From: an uncultured Oscillospiraceae bacterium
GTDB lineage: Bacteria > Bacillota > Clostridia > Oscillospirales > Ruminococcaceae
Assembly: GCA_910577565.1 (NCBI GenBank)
Contig: CAJTNJ010000003.1
Location: 94,189-158,188 of the forward strand
DNA length: 64,000 nucleotides
Direction: 5' to 3'
Numbering within the stretch: position 1 is the stretch's first letter; each line of letters begins with the position of its first letter. Under the pieces are notes generated by a model that made no database searches, was not told the origin of the DNA, and saw only the letters and a program-made list of their open reading frames with translations. Position numbers and translations under genes: made by a program. This document shows positions 46,038-54,413 of this stretch, in pieces.

Positions 46038-48263
46038 ATGGCCAAAAAACATGTTGAACAATCAAAATCTGCATCAATGGATAATGCATATATTCAAGGA
46101 GCAGGTGTAGTTGAAAACCAACCTATTACCGAGACGCTTGAAAAGAACTATATGCCCTATGCAATGAGTGTTATTCTATCGCGTGCCCTGCCTCAAATTG
46201 ATGGATTTAAACCTTCTCATAGAAAATTATTATATACAATGTACAAAATGGGTCTATTAAATGGCAAGTTAACAAAAAGTGCAAATATAGTTGGCTCTAC
46301 AATGAAGTTAAATCCTCACGGCGATGCTGCAATATATGAGACTATGGTGCGGTTATCAAGAGGATATCAGGCGCTTTTAATTCCCTATGTGGAGAGCAAG
46401 GGCAACTTTGGCCGCTTCTATTCAAGAGATATGGCATACGCAGCTTCGAGATATACCGAAGCAAAACTTGCACCCATATGTTCCGAACTATTTCGTGAAA
46501 TAGATCAAGATACGGTTGATTTGGTTCCAAATTATGACAACACAACAACTGAACCAACTTTGCTGCCAACAACTTTCCCATCCATTCTTGTAAACTCAAA
46601 CGTCGGCATAGCTGTTTCTATGGCGTCTTCAATATGTCCTTTTAATTTAGATGAGGTTTGCAACACAACCATAAAATTAATTAAGGGAGAAGAGTTTGAT
46701 ATAACAGAAACTTTGCTTGGACCCGATTTTCCAGGCGGTGGCTTGCTTATTAAAGACGAAATTGCTCTTAAAAATATTTATGAAACCGGTCGCGGTTCAA
46801 TTAAAGTTCGCAGTCGCTATAGCTATGATAAAAAAAACAACTGCATAGATATCACTGAAATTCCATATACAACAACAGTTGAAGCTATAATGGACAAGAT
46901 TGTTAATCTTATTAAACAAAACAAAATAAAGGAAATTTCAGATATACGCGATGAAACCGACTTAAATGGGTTAAAACTCACAATAGATCTAAAGCGCGGT
47001 ACAAATGCCGATAAATTGATGAGCAAATTATATCACCATACTTCGCTTGAAGATGCATATTCATGTAACTTTAACGTCTTAATTGACGGTGTTCCTATGG
47101 TTATGGGCGTTAGGGAAATAATAGAGCAGTGGCATAAGTTTAGACAAAATTGCGTTAAGCGCAGAGTTAAATTTGATTTAAATAAAAAAGAAAACAAATT
47201 GCATCTTTTAAAAGGACTTAGTAAAATATTGCTTGACATAGATAAGGCAATTAGAATTGTTCGTGAAACGGAAGAAGAAAACGAAGTTGTTTCGAACCTA
47301 ATGATTGGTTTTGGGATAGACGAGATACAAGCAGAGTATGTAGCTGAAATTAAGCTAAGACATTTAAATCGAGAATATATCCTTAAAAAAACTCAGGAAA
47401 AAGATCAACTTATAGAAGACATCAATAACTTAAGGTCTATCCTTGATAACGACAAAAAGATAGATTTAATAATATGCGATGAGTTAAAAGAAGTATCAAA
47501 AAAATATGGCAAACCCCGTAAAACAGACTTTTTATATTTAATTGAAGAATATGATGAAGATAAAACAACTGCAGATTATGCTGTTAATTTATTTTTAACT
47601 GCTGATGGTTATCTTAAAAAAATCACGCCACAGTCGCTTAGAACAAGTGGTGTTCAAAAACTAAAAGAAAACGACAAGATAGTAACACACCTTGAAACTA
47701 CCAACAATACCGATTTGCTTTTCTTTAGCAATAAGGCACAGGTTTATAAAACAAATCTTTCTAAATTCAATGATTCAAAAGCAAGTCTGCTTGGAGATTA
47801 TGTACCTGCAAAGCTCAATTTTGATGATGGCGAAAAGTTAGTGGGAATGGTTGCAACAAAAGATTATTCGGGTCATATATTGTTCTTCTTTCAAAACGGT
47901 AAGCTTGCAAAAGTCACGTTGTCATCATATATGACAAAAACGAATAGAAAAAAACTTGCAAATGCCTATTCTTATTTATCTAATTTGTGTGCAATGTTTC
48001 AAGAAAATGCTGCTGGTGAATATTTGATTGTTTCAAGTAATCAAAAATATTTAATTGTTAATTCTTCATTGATCAATTCAAAATCTACTAGAAATTCGCA
48101 AGGAATTTCTGTTATGAAACTCAACAAGGACTGCTTTGTTAAAAGTGTTACTCCATATACTGAAGGGATGATTAATAACTCATACCGTTTTCGCACTAAA
48201 AACTTGCCGGCGCGCGGTGTGGTTCCAAAATTGGAAGATGTTGGAGAACAACTAAAGCTTTAA
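46038..48263 (+). CDS. Divergent type IIA topoisomerase subunit A (ParC/GyrA-like)
   Basis: The DNA-cleaving subunit, 741 residues. The winged-helix region has ALPQIDGFKPSHRKLLYTMY near 48, NPHGDAAIYETMVRLS near 92, and the catalytic Tyr in the RYTEA motif near 138 (normally RYTEA/RYTEARL). A coiled-coil tower follows, then a C-terminal beta-pinwheel-like region (~500-720) without the GyrA box QRRGGKG, so gyrase-type DNA wrapping is not expected. Together with the B subunit it probably decatenates chromosomes. AGGAG precedes the ATG. Confidence 0.87.
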   Translation: MAKKHVEQSKSASMDNAYIQGAGVVENQPITETLEKNYMPYAMSVILSRALPQIDGFKPSHRKLLYTMYKMGLLNGKLTKSANIVGSTMKLNPHGDAAIYETMVRLSRGYQALLIPYVESKGNFGRFYSRDMAYAASRYTEAKLAPICSELFREIDQDTVDLVPNYDNTTTEPTLLPTTFPSILVNSNVGIAVSMASSICPFNLDEVCNTTIKLIKGEEFDITETLLGPDFPGGGLLIKDEIALKNIYETGRGSIKVRSRYSYDKKNNCIDITEIPYTTTVEAIMDKIVNLIKQNKIKEISDIRDETDLNGLKLTIDLKRGTNADKLMSKLYHHTSLEDAYSCNFNVLIDGVPMVMGVREIIEQWHKFRQNCVKRRVKFDLNKKENKLHLLKGLSKILLDIDKAIRIVRETEEENEVVSNLMIGFGIDEIQAEYVAEIKLRHLNREYILKKTQEKDQLIEDINNLRSILDNDKKIDLIICDELKEVSKKYGKPRKTDFLYLIEEYDEDKTTADYAVNLFLTADGYLKKITPQSLRTSGVQKLKENDKIVTHLETTNNTDLLFFSNKAQVYKTNLSKFNDSKASLLGDYVPAKLNFDDGEKLVGMVATKDYSGHILFFFQNGKLAKVTLSSYMTKTNRKKLANAYSYLSNLCAMFQENAAGEYLIVSSNQKYLIVNSSLINSKSTRNSQGISVMKLNKDCFVKSVTPYTEGMINNSYRFRTKNLPARGVVPKLEDVGEQLKL

Positions 48264-48273
48264 AATAAAATAT

Positions 48274-48300
48274 TGCCGCTTAGATGATTTCTAAACGGCA
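48274..48300 (+). terminator. Hairpin after the topoisomerase A subunit gene
   Basis: TGCCG-C-TTAGA and TCTAA-A-CGGCA form a stem with one internal mismatch, starting ~11 bp after the stop. There is no strong T-run, so termination may be partial. Confidence 0.55.
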
Positions 48301-48404
48301 GCGATTTAAATTAATCTTACAAACGCATAAAGATTATTTTTTATCGCAAAGTTATTATTATCATGCAATTTAAAAATATTCTCAAAATAATTAAATAGAT
48401 TAAA

Positions 48405-48756
48405 AAAATTAGTATATGACAAAAGTAGTGAAAGGATACAAATCTTTTAGATAATTTAAAAAACACGATATTACTATGCTTATTCTGCATACTTCAAAGT
48501 ATCTATTTTGGGACTCACAAGTCACTAAAAAACAAAAGATAGATTTATAATGTAGATGTTTTAAATTTAGAATTAATACATTATATAACACTTCTTTACA
48601 GAAAAACCAAATGTTTATTTCGATCTATAGATATTGCAAAAACTATTTTTAAAATATTTATTTATGTTTTTAATAAATTTGTTTTAGCTGAGTTCTTGTA
48701 CAATTCACTTAAATATGTTTTTTCTTTCCTGCAGATTTTATTATGGCACTCACTTT
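48405..48756 (+). pseudogene. Relic of IS1-like transposase, C-terminal half
   Basis: Plus-strand translation recovers, across frameshifts and stops, VYDKSSERIQ, YYAYSAYFKV, LIHYITL and a good 38-residue tail that includes FRSIDIAKTIFKIF and FNKFVLAEFLY. The better-preserved copy at 62.7 kb has VTYNKSSERIQ, SDAYSAYSEI, LRHYIAPL, and FRSIDTAKVVLKIF. After the coding relic, CACTTAAAT...GGCACTCACTT at ~48706-48756 matches the element's terminal AGGGCACTACCC. The sigma-factor promoter begins 14 bp beyond that end. Confidence 0.8.
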
Positions 48757-48769
48757 TATATAAAATTAC

Positions 48770-48798
48770 TTGACTTTAAAGATTTTTTAAGTTATCAT
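48770..48798 (+). promoter_or_regulatory. Promoter of the sigma-factor gene
   Basis: TTGACT (48770-48775), a 17-nt spacer and TATCAT (48793-48798), about 49 nt before the ATG. Confidence 0.7.
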
Positions 48799-48846
48799 AT
48801 TATCAGTAAATATTCTTAAGAGGTTAGATAAATTGAGGCTTTGTGA

Positions 48847-49380
48847 ATGAAAAATTCTTTGAACGATTGTGATATTAAGAAATTGGTATCTAGTTATTAT
48901 GGTTTAATATGTAAAATTGTTCGAGAACATTGTGAAAATAGTGATGATTTTGATGACCTTGTTCAAGAAGGGTTACTGACTTTAATAGACGCTTATAATA
49001 ATTTTGATGAGAGTTTTGGATTGCAATTTTCAACTTATATTAGAATATGCGTTAGTCGCAAGGTTAACCGAGCAATAGCTTCTTCAAAAGCAAAAAAACA
49101 CAGTTTACTTAATGATTCTGTTTATTTGGAAGAACAAATTGTTGTAGATTCAGTTAAAAGTCCGGAGCAAATTTTGATTATCAAAGAAAAATTAAGTGAT
49201 ATTAAAACAAATATTGAAATTCTTTTATCTTCGTTTGAGAGAAAAATTTTGCATCTTTATTTGCAATGTATGTCATATAAAGACATAGCAAAATTTTTAA
49301 ACACATCGCCTAAATCGGTTGATAATGCATTATTAAGGGTTAGACGCAAGCTAAAGAACAATATTAATTTTAAAAGTTGA
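48847..49380 (+). CDS. Sigma-70-family RNA polymerase sigma factor, SigH-like
   Basis: A 177-residue short sigma factor. Region 2 has the core-binding segment DDLVQEGLLTLIDAYNNFD near 38-56 and the -10 recognition part FSTYIRICVSRKVN. Region 4 has an HTH (MSYKDIAKFLNTSPKSVDNAL near 140-160) ending in basic RVRRKL. There is no region 3 or 1.1. The pattern is nearer to sporulation SigH (Spo0H)-type factors than to typical ECF factors, but it is short for SigH, so the target genes are unknown. The ribosome binding site is not strong. Confidence 0.8.
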   Translation: MKNSLNDCDIKKLVSSYYGLICKIVREHCENSDDFDDLVQEGLLTLIDAYNNFDESFGLQFSTYIRICVSRKVNRAIASSKAKKHSLLNDSVYLEEQIVVDSVKSPEQILIIKEKLSDIKTNIEILLSSFERKILHLYLQCMSYKDIAKFLNTSPKSVDNALLRVRRKLKNNINFKS

Positions 49381-49384
49381 ATAT

Positions 49385-49447
49385 AACCCTATAGCTTAAT
49401 GCAGAGCGTTGTTTTCAAAGGTGATGGTTTGAGTCCATCTGGGGGCA
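49385..49447 (+). pseudogene. Degraded tRNA-like sequence
   Basis: A 63-nt stretch just after the sigma-factor stop. A perfect T-arm is seen: GATGG-TTTGAGT-CCATC. The D-arm is GCTT-AATGCA-GAGC with one G of the usual GG missing. The 3' acceptor is TGGGGGC-A, against a 5' side AACCCTA with two mismatches. The middle is only 15 nt, where ~22 are expected for anticodon arm plus variable loop, and no anticodon stem can be paired. The 3' end is CAAAA, not CCA. Consistent with a tRNA gene that lost part of its anticodon arm, so a pseudogene or relic. Confidence 0.6.
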
Positions 49448-49479
49448 CAAAAATTTTATCTTAAGCGAGGTTATTGATA

Positions 49480-49755
49480 ATGTACGAAGATAAGACATTG
49501 ATATGCAAAGATTGTGGATCTGAATTTACTTTTACTGCAGGTGAACAAGAGTTCTATGCAGAAAAAGGTTTTTCCAACGAACCGCAAAGATGTAAGGCTT
49601 GTCGCGATGCTCGTAAAAATGAATCTAGAGCAAATAGGCAAATGTATACAACGACTTGCGCATCTTGTGGATGTGAAGCTAAAGTTCCTTTTCAGCCTAA
49701 AGATGATCGCCCTGTTTATTGTAATGATTGCTTTGTAAAAATGAGAGAAAATTAA
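49480..49755 (+). CDS. Zinc-ribbon (CxxC) protein
   Basis: A 91-residue protein with two zinc-ribbon-like modules: CKDCGSEF...CKACRDARK (first, residues ~9-46) and CASCGCEAKV...CNDCFVK (second, ~61-88). The N-terminal module matches the zinc-binding 'probable zinc-ribbon' (zf-trcl-like) proteins common in Clostridia; the second matches CxxC_CxxC_SSSS-type. It may bind nucleic acid or store zinc; function unknown. GAGG lies 9 nt before ATG 49480; an upstream TTG is too close to it. A strong terminator follows. Confidence 0.8.
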   Translation: MYEDKTLICKDCGSEFTFTAGEQEFYAEKGFSNEPQRCKACRDARKNESRANRQMYTTTCASCGCEAKVPFQPKDDRPVYCNDCFVKMREN

Positions 49756-49776
49756 TAAATATTATATTTGTTATCA

Positions 49777-49818
49777 TACAAAATGCCTCCTTATCATAAA
49801 CTGTAGGAGGTTTTTGTA
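49777..49818 (+). terminator. Terminator after the zinc-ribbon gene
   Basis: TACAAAA..CCTCC and GGAGG.TTTTTGTA pair around a 15-nt loop, with the A-run and T-run forming part of the stem. Confidence 0.85.
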
Positions 49819-49894
49819 TAGTTTTATTTTTATATTTAAAATGGTATTATTCAATTTAATTTGAGAATTATAAATTTAAAGGAGGTTTAAAATA

Positions 49895-50101
49895 ATGAAT
49901 AAGGTAACTAAAGACACATTGATAGGTGACATACTTGATATGGATAGCAGTACTTCAAAATATTTTCTTGAAATGGGAATGCATTGTCTTGGATGTCCAG
50001 CTTCAAGAGGTGAGACTGTAGAGCAGGCATGTGAAGTTCACGGCGTTGATGTTGATGATTTATTAGGCAAAATTAACGATCATTTAGCGGTAAAAAATTA
50101 A
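49895..50101 (+). CDS. DUF1858-domain protein (hybrid-cluster-associated redox disulfide type)
   Basis: A 68-residue protein consisting only of the DUF1858 fold: N-terminal TLIGDILDMDSSTSKYFLEMGMHCLGCPAS with the conserved CxxC (CLGC, ~31-34), then VEQACEVHGVDVDDLL. Found in anaerobes as a small redox-disulfide protein. AAGGAGGT precedes the ATG. It is a single gene. Confidence 0.9.
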   Translation: MNKVTKDTLIGDILDMDSSTSKYFLEMGMHCLGCPASRGETVEQACEVHGVDVDDLLGKINDHLAVKN

Positions 50102-50320
50102 TGCAATGCCAAATACAGATAAATAGATGAAAAAGCAATTTTTTATTAGTTTATTTTTGTTGGCAAAGAAAATTACAACAAATTGAATTGACTATAGCTT
50201 TGGCAAAAAGTTTAAATAACTTAAAATTTTTTGCTTTTTTTAAAATGGTTTAAAGTTTATAAAATTATAAAGCATGACAAATTGTAATCTTAATGGAAAT
50301 CTCAATTTTGTTATGTTTTT

Positions 50321-51595
50321 TTATTGTATTATTTCAAATGTTGTGTTTAACATTTGCCAGTTTTGTGTAAATTTATTCATTAGATTCCAATAGCTAATGC
50401 CAGCTAAGTTATATTTTTCGATTAATAAAAACTTTGCATAGATGCTTCTTGGATCACTAAACCAAACTTCATGTTTTTGATTATTAATATAATAATTGAA
50501 AAATGGTGCTTGGCTAGTTTCGTCATATGATATAGCTGCATTTTGTGTTAGAGCTATTGTTAGAGCTTCTTCGTTTCCTATCAAACGCGCTCTTGAAATC
50601 CCCGGCCTATATGGTAAAGCCCAGTCGTATCCGTAGTTTGGAATACCAAGAAATATTTTGTCTTCCGGTATCTCGGTTAATGCATATTGTATTACTTTTT
50701 CTACTTCAGGTAAAGGTGATACGGCCATAGGTGGTCCGTAAGTATATCCCCACTCATATGTCATTAATATTACCCCGTCTGCAGCATTGCCAAGTGCGTT
50801 ATAATCATGTGCTTCATAAAGAAGACCTCTTTGTGTTGAAGAAGTTTTAGGTGCAAGAGATACATATACCTTATAGTCACCATCGCGTAGTGCCTCTTTG
50901 ATTGTATGGACAAAATTTGTATAAGCGCTTTTGTTTTCAGGCAATATATATTCAAAGTCAAGTATTAAGCCAGAATAATTTTTGCTTTGCATTGTTTCTA
51001 TGACTTCGTTTATAAGTTTTTGTTCTAGATCTTGGTTATTGAGTATTGTATTTGATAAATCACTATCAAATATGCCTTCATCTGTTATTGATGATAAAGA
51101 CATAAGGGGGCTTATATTATATTGCATAGCAGTTCTTAATATAGAATTGTCACGCAGCGGTATAAGTTCTCCATCTTTTGTAAAACTGTATGTAAATGGA
51201 CTAACATAGGTAAGAAATGGCATAGTATTTCTAAGTAGTTCATGACTTACATTTGGATATGTAAAGCCATTAACAGTTATTGTCTTGGTTGGTTTATCAG
51301 TATATGTAATTACTATTTCTTCGCCCGGTATAATTTGTGGTCTTGCAGATAGAGATGGATTGTTTCTATACAGTTGATTTAAAGAAATATTATATTGATT
51401 TGAGATATGTTCTAGAGTTTCATTTGGTTCTACGGTATGAGTGATTTCTGGAGTTAAAATTAATATAGACTGACCTACTATTAAATCGTTTGGACGGGGT
51501 AGGCCATTTGTTTCCATAAGCATGTGTAAGCTTACGCCAAACCTTTTTGCTATTGAATATAAGCTATCTCCTTGTTGAACAACATAAATTTGCAT
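50321..51595 (-). CDS. LysM-GH18 spore cortex/wall glycosidase (YaaH/YdhD-like)
   Basis: A 424-residue enzyme with two LysM repeats at the N-terminus (VVQQGDSLYSIAKRFGVS, 4-21; and VEPNETLEHISNQYNIS, ~55-71) and a GH18 catalytic domain from ~105. The catalytic segment reads LILDFEY (usual DxxDxDxE), typical of the YaaH/YdhD group, with the catalytic Glu in DFE. No signal peptide is seen, which is normal for spore-coat-targeted members of this group. In Bacillus, yaaH is SigE-dependent; a SigE-like promoter sits upstream here. Likely attacks cortex peptidoglycan at germination. Confidence 0.9.
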   Translation of the reverse strand: MQIYVVQQGDSLYSIAKRFGVSLHMLMETNGLPRPNDLIVGQSILILTPEITHTVEPNETLEHISNQYNISLNQLYRNNPSLSARPQIIPGEEIVITYTDKPTKTITVNGFTYPNVSHELLRNTMPFLTYVSPFTYSFTKDGELIPLRDNSILRTAMQYNISPLMSLSSITDEGIFDSDLSNTILNNQDLEQKLINEVIETMQSKNYSGLILDFEYILPENKSAYTNFVHTIKEALRDGDYKVYVSLAPKTSSTQRGLLYEAHDYNALGNAADGVILMTYEWGYTYGPPMAVSPLPEVEKVIQYALTEIPEDKIFLGIPNYGYDWALPYRPGISRARLIGNEEALTIALTQNAAISYDETSQAPFFNYYINNQKHEVWFSDPRSIYAKFLLIEKYNLAGISYWNLMNKFTQNWQMLNTTFEIIQ

Positions 51596-51629
51596 AAAAA
51601 AACCTCCGTTTATATTCTAACTTTGCTTA

Positions 51630-51658
51630 ATTATATGCTCTTAATTTAAAGAACATGC
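51630..51658 (-). promoter_or_regulatory. Candidate SigE promoter of the LysM-GH18 gene
   Basis: On the minus strand, GCATGTT (51652-51658), a 14-nt spacer and CATATAAT (51630-51637). The -10 differs from the SigE consensus CATACANT at one position and the -35 from ATATT at one. Confidence 0.65.
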
Positions 51659-51726
51659 AGTTTTAGAAAATAATGCTTGAGGTTTTATAAAATTACTCTT
51701 GGATAGTTTTTAAGGATTATATCTTT

Positions 51727-52683
51727 TTATTTTTCAATATCATCCAGATCTTGTTTAATAATATATCTAGGTCTGTGTTTAGACTCCAGATATATTTTCC
51801 CAATATATTCACCGACTACACCTACTGACAGCAGTACAAGACCACCTATGACCCAAAGTGATATCATAATACTACCCCAACCTAATATCGACTTTCCGCT
51901 TATAATATTAATAAATGTATAAATAAGCATTATTATGCTTACAATCAAAGCTAAAATTCCGACTAACGAAATAATACGGATTAATTTGTTTGAAAGTGAT
52001 GTTATACCTTCAAATGCAAATGATATCATTTTAGTCAAAGGATATTTGCTTTCACCAGCTTCTCTTTTATTTCTTGAGTAATAAACATAATCTGTTCTAA
52101 ACCCAATCATTGGTATTATTCCGCGTAAAAATAAATTTACTTCTTTAAATTGTTCAAGGCCTTCAATTGCACGCTTGCTCATTAGTCGAAAGTCGGCATG
52201 GTTAAAAATTGTTTTTGCGCCAAGAATATTCATAAACCTATAGAAAGTTTCTGCGGTAAATCTCTTGAAAAAATTATCAGAGTCGCGATTATTTCTTACT
52301 CCATAAACTATATCACATCCATCTAAATATTTATCCACCATTTTGTCTATTGCATTAATATCATCTTGCAGATCGGCGTCCATTGAAATCACCATATCAG
52401 ATCGATCTTTAACGGTTAACAGCCCAGCCAAAAGAGCATTTTGGTGTCCACGATTCTTGCTTAGATCTATACCGGTAAACACATCGTCGCTTTGATTTAG
52501 TTTGTAAATTATATCCCAAGTTTTATCTTTTGAGCCATCGTTTATAAAACAAATTTTGCTGTTTGAAGCAATTTTTTTGTTATTTATAAGAGAGTGCATT
52601 TTTTCTTTTAGTAATTTTGCGGTTTTAGGTAGAACTTCTTGTTCGTTATAGCATGGTATGACAATATATAATATATTTTTCAT
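51727..52683 (-). CDS. GT2 family glycosyltransferase, GtrB/DPM1-like
   Basis: A 318-residue enzyme that transfers a sugar from a nucleotide donor to undecaprenyl phosphate at the inner face of the membrane. The GT-A domain begins YIVIPCYNEQEVLP, with the DxD-type motif SMDADLQDD near 100. Two C-terminal transmembrane helices (~232-262, 270-292) anchor it, followed by VGEYIGKIYLESKHRPRY, typical of GtrB proteins. GGAGG precedes the ATG. The GtrA-like flippase candidate is at 22653-23066. It may be in one unit with the LysM-GH18 gene downstream, but that gene has its own SigE-like site. Confidence 0.9.
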   Translation of the reverse strand: MKNILYIVIPCYNEQEVLPKTAKLLKEKMHSLINNKKIASNSKICFINDGSKDKTWDIIYKLNQSDDVFTGIDLSKNRGHQNALLAGLLTVKDRSDMVISMDADLQDDINAIDKMVDKYLDGCDIVYGVRNNRDSDNFFKRFTAETFYRFMNILGAKTIFNHADFRLMSKRAIEGLEQFKEVNLFLRGIIPMIGFRTDYVYYSRNKREAGESKYPLTKMISFAFEGITSLSNKLIRIISLVGILALIVSIIMLIYTFINIISGKSILGWGSIMISLWVIGGLVLLSVGVVGEYIGKIYLESKHRPRYIIKQDLDDIEK

Positions 52684-53164
52684 TTTACGTCCTCCTTTTT
52701 ATGTGTTTTATTGTGTATATAAGTTATGATTTTTAATTTTAACATTAAAATAATTATACATCAAGCAAGTTTTAGCTAAATTAACAAAAAATTTATGCAT
52801 ACATCACATGACCAACAAAAATCAAAATGATAAAGTGCTATAATTTTGTTTATTCAAAAAATTTAACTAAAAACATGTAAGGCTCAAGAAGCTATTATGT
52901 TGTTAAAATCATATTTTTGTAGTAAAGATTTAGTGAGATTTAAAATGTCATTTATTAAATATATAAAAATGCCTAAAAGAAAACAATTTTTTGAACTACA
53001 TACTTAATTTTTTATTAGTATTGAGTTTATTATTATAATCTGTATTGGTGTGTATATGTACTAAAATTTTAGTATATATATATTAGTAGAATAACACATT
53101 TTATCAAGTCAGATTAAAATTAACAATTTTTATATTATTGTTTTTAAATATGTTAAAAATTTAA
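52684..53164. other. Intergenic region upstream of the polysaccharide deacetylase
   Basis: About 480 AT-rich bases. No ORF, RNA gene or insertion-sequence relic is recognised here. A TATAAT at ~52750 on the minus strand may be part of the GtrB-like gene's promoter, but no convincing -35 pairs with it. Confidence 0.45.
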
Positions 53165-54037
53165 ATGAGTGTGGTGTGGAATATGTATTTTGTTTTAAGG
53201 GCAAAAAAACTATTAATATTAACAATAGTTATATCAACTATTATAACATTATTGATAGTTATTAATACTGTAGTTTTTGCGCAAAAACAAATTGAAAATT
53301 CTAATATTATAAAAATACCTGTTTTAATGTACCATGATGTGTTAAAGCAAAGGAGTAGGCAGAATAAATATACAACTACGCCTATTAAATTTGAAAAAGA
53401 TTTAAAATATTTATATGATAATGAATATAAATCTGTTGTTATAAAGGATATAGTTGACTTTGTTGAGAGCGGGAAAGCTCTTCCGCAAAAACCTGTTATA
53501 ATTAGTTTTGATGATGGTCATTATAATAATGTTTATTATGCTGAACCTCTTCTTGCAAAATATAATATGAAAGCTGTTATGTTTATTGTGGGGGCTTTTA
53601 GTGAAAAATCTACTCTTGAGGGTGAGCAAAATCCCAGCTACTCATATGTTAATTGGGACACTTTAAAATCCATGAGCACAAATAATTTATGGGATATACA
53701 AAGTCACAGTTGGGATTTGCACGGTAAAAAAGGCGTTGGAAAAAATATGTCAAAAAGTAATGATGAATACAGTAATTTTTTAAAAGAAGATTTTTTGAAA
53801 ATTAGTGATAAAATAAATGAAATTACGGGTAAAAATCCCATTGCTTTTGCCTATCCTTATGGTCTTACAAACGATACAGCAGAGGAGGTATTAAAAGAAC
53901 TTGGATATAAAGCAACTTTTACAAGTTTTTCAGGTGAATCTGAAATAAAGAAAGATGATAGTAATAGTTTATTTGGGTTATGTCGTTTTAATTGTAACGA
54001 AACCACTTCACTTAAGGATTTGTTAAATGAAAACTAA
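53165..54037 (+). CDS. Membrane-anchored polysaccharide deacetylase
   Basis: A 290-residue NodB-family protein with an N-terminal signal-anchor (~15-37). The catalytic domain shows VLMYHDV, the metal/base motif ISFDDGHYNNV near 117, the His motif HSWDLHG near 178, and AYPYG near 229. It is likely to deacetylate peptidoglycan or another cell-surface glycan. The start is uncertain: the ATG at 53165 has no ribosome binding site, while the in-frame ATG at 53183 has a weak GGTGTGG before it. Confidence 0.88.
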   Translation: MSVVWNMYFVLRAKKLLILTIVISTIITLLIVINTVVFAQKQIENSNIIKIPVLMYHDVLKQRSRQNKYTTTPIKFEKDLKYLYDNEYKSVVIKDIVDFVESGKALPQKPVIISFDDGHYNNVYYAEPLLAKYNMKAVMFIVGAFSEKSTLEGEQNPSYSYVNWDTLKSMSTNNLWDIQSHSWDLHGKKGVGKNMSKSNDEYSNFLKEDFLKISDKINEITGKNPIAFAYPYGLTNDTAEEVLKELGYKATFTSFSGESEIKKDDSNSLFGLCRFNCNETTSLKDLLNEN

Positions 54038-54232
54038 AATTTTGTGAATTTATATGTATTTATTTTAATTTAAAAATTTTAAAATAAATCTTTTGCGAGT
54101 TTATTTATTCATAGAGAAATTTTTGAGTTTTTTATTATAATTAAACTTGCTATTTTATTATAAATAAGATTGGCATAATAAAAATTTATTATATTTTTTA
54201 TTCCATATCGATTAACCACTATTTACAATCTT

Positions 54233-54278
54233 TTGTTTGTTATTGCCTTAAATTAAGGCTATATATTATAACAAACAA
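54233..54278. repeat. Strong two-part palindrome upstream of ylxM
   Basis: A perfect 11-bp outer stem (TTGTTTGTTAT 54233-54243 / ATAACAAACAA 54268-54278) encloses a perfect 7-bp inner stem (GCCTTAA 54245-54251 / TTAAGGC 54253-54259). It is followed by a T-rich stretch on the plus strand. It lies ~200 bp after the deacetylase stop and ~60 bp before the ylxM promoter. A terminator, a regulatory dyad or a mobile-repeat unit are all possible. Confidence 0.6.
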
Positions 54279-54340
54279 TTTCATTTTTATCTTGCTTTAG
54301 TATAAGATAAATATGTTATAAACTCTGACAAGAAAATTAC

Positions 54341-54369
54341 TTGACATTATATTTTAAGTAGTATATAAT
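54341..54369 (+). promoter_or_regulatory. Consensus SigA promoter of the ylxM-ffh operon
   Basis: TTGACA (54341-54346), a 17-nt spacer and TATAAT (54364-54369): the perfect consensus in both hexamers. Confidence 0.9.
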
Positions 54370-54413
54370 CATATTATTGTTAAAAGTAGGTTAATTATAG
54401 AAGGTGATATATA

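Noticed and set aside
48409..48591. A 60-residue minus-strand ORF.
   Set aside because: It is the antisense of the IS1-like transposase relic on the plus strand and has no ribosome binding site.
49385..49447. A functional suppressor-type tRNA with anticodon TCA reading UGA.
   Set aside because: The loop TTTCAAA could suggest TCA, but no anticodon stem pairs around it, the tRNA is ~10 nt short, and UGA is clearly used as a stop codon by several genes here (e.g. recO, yqzL, the AGCS symporter).
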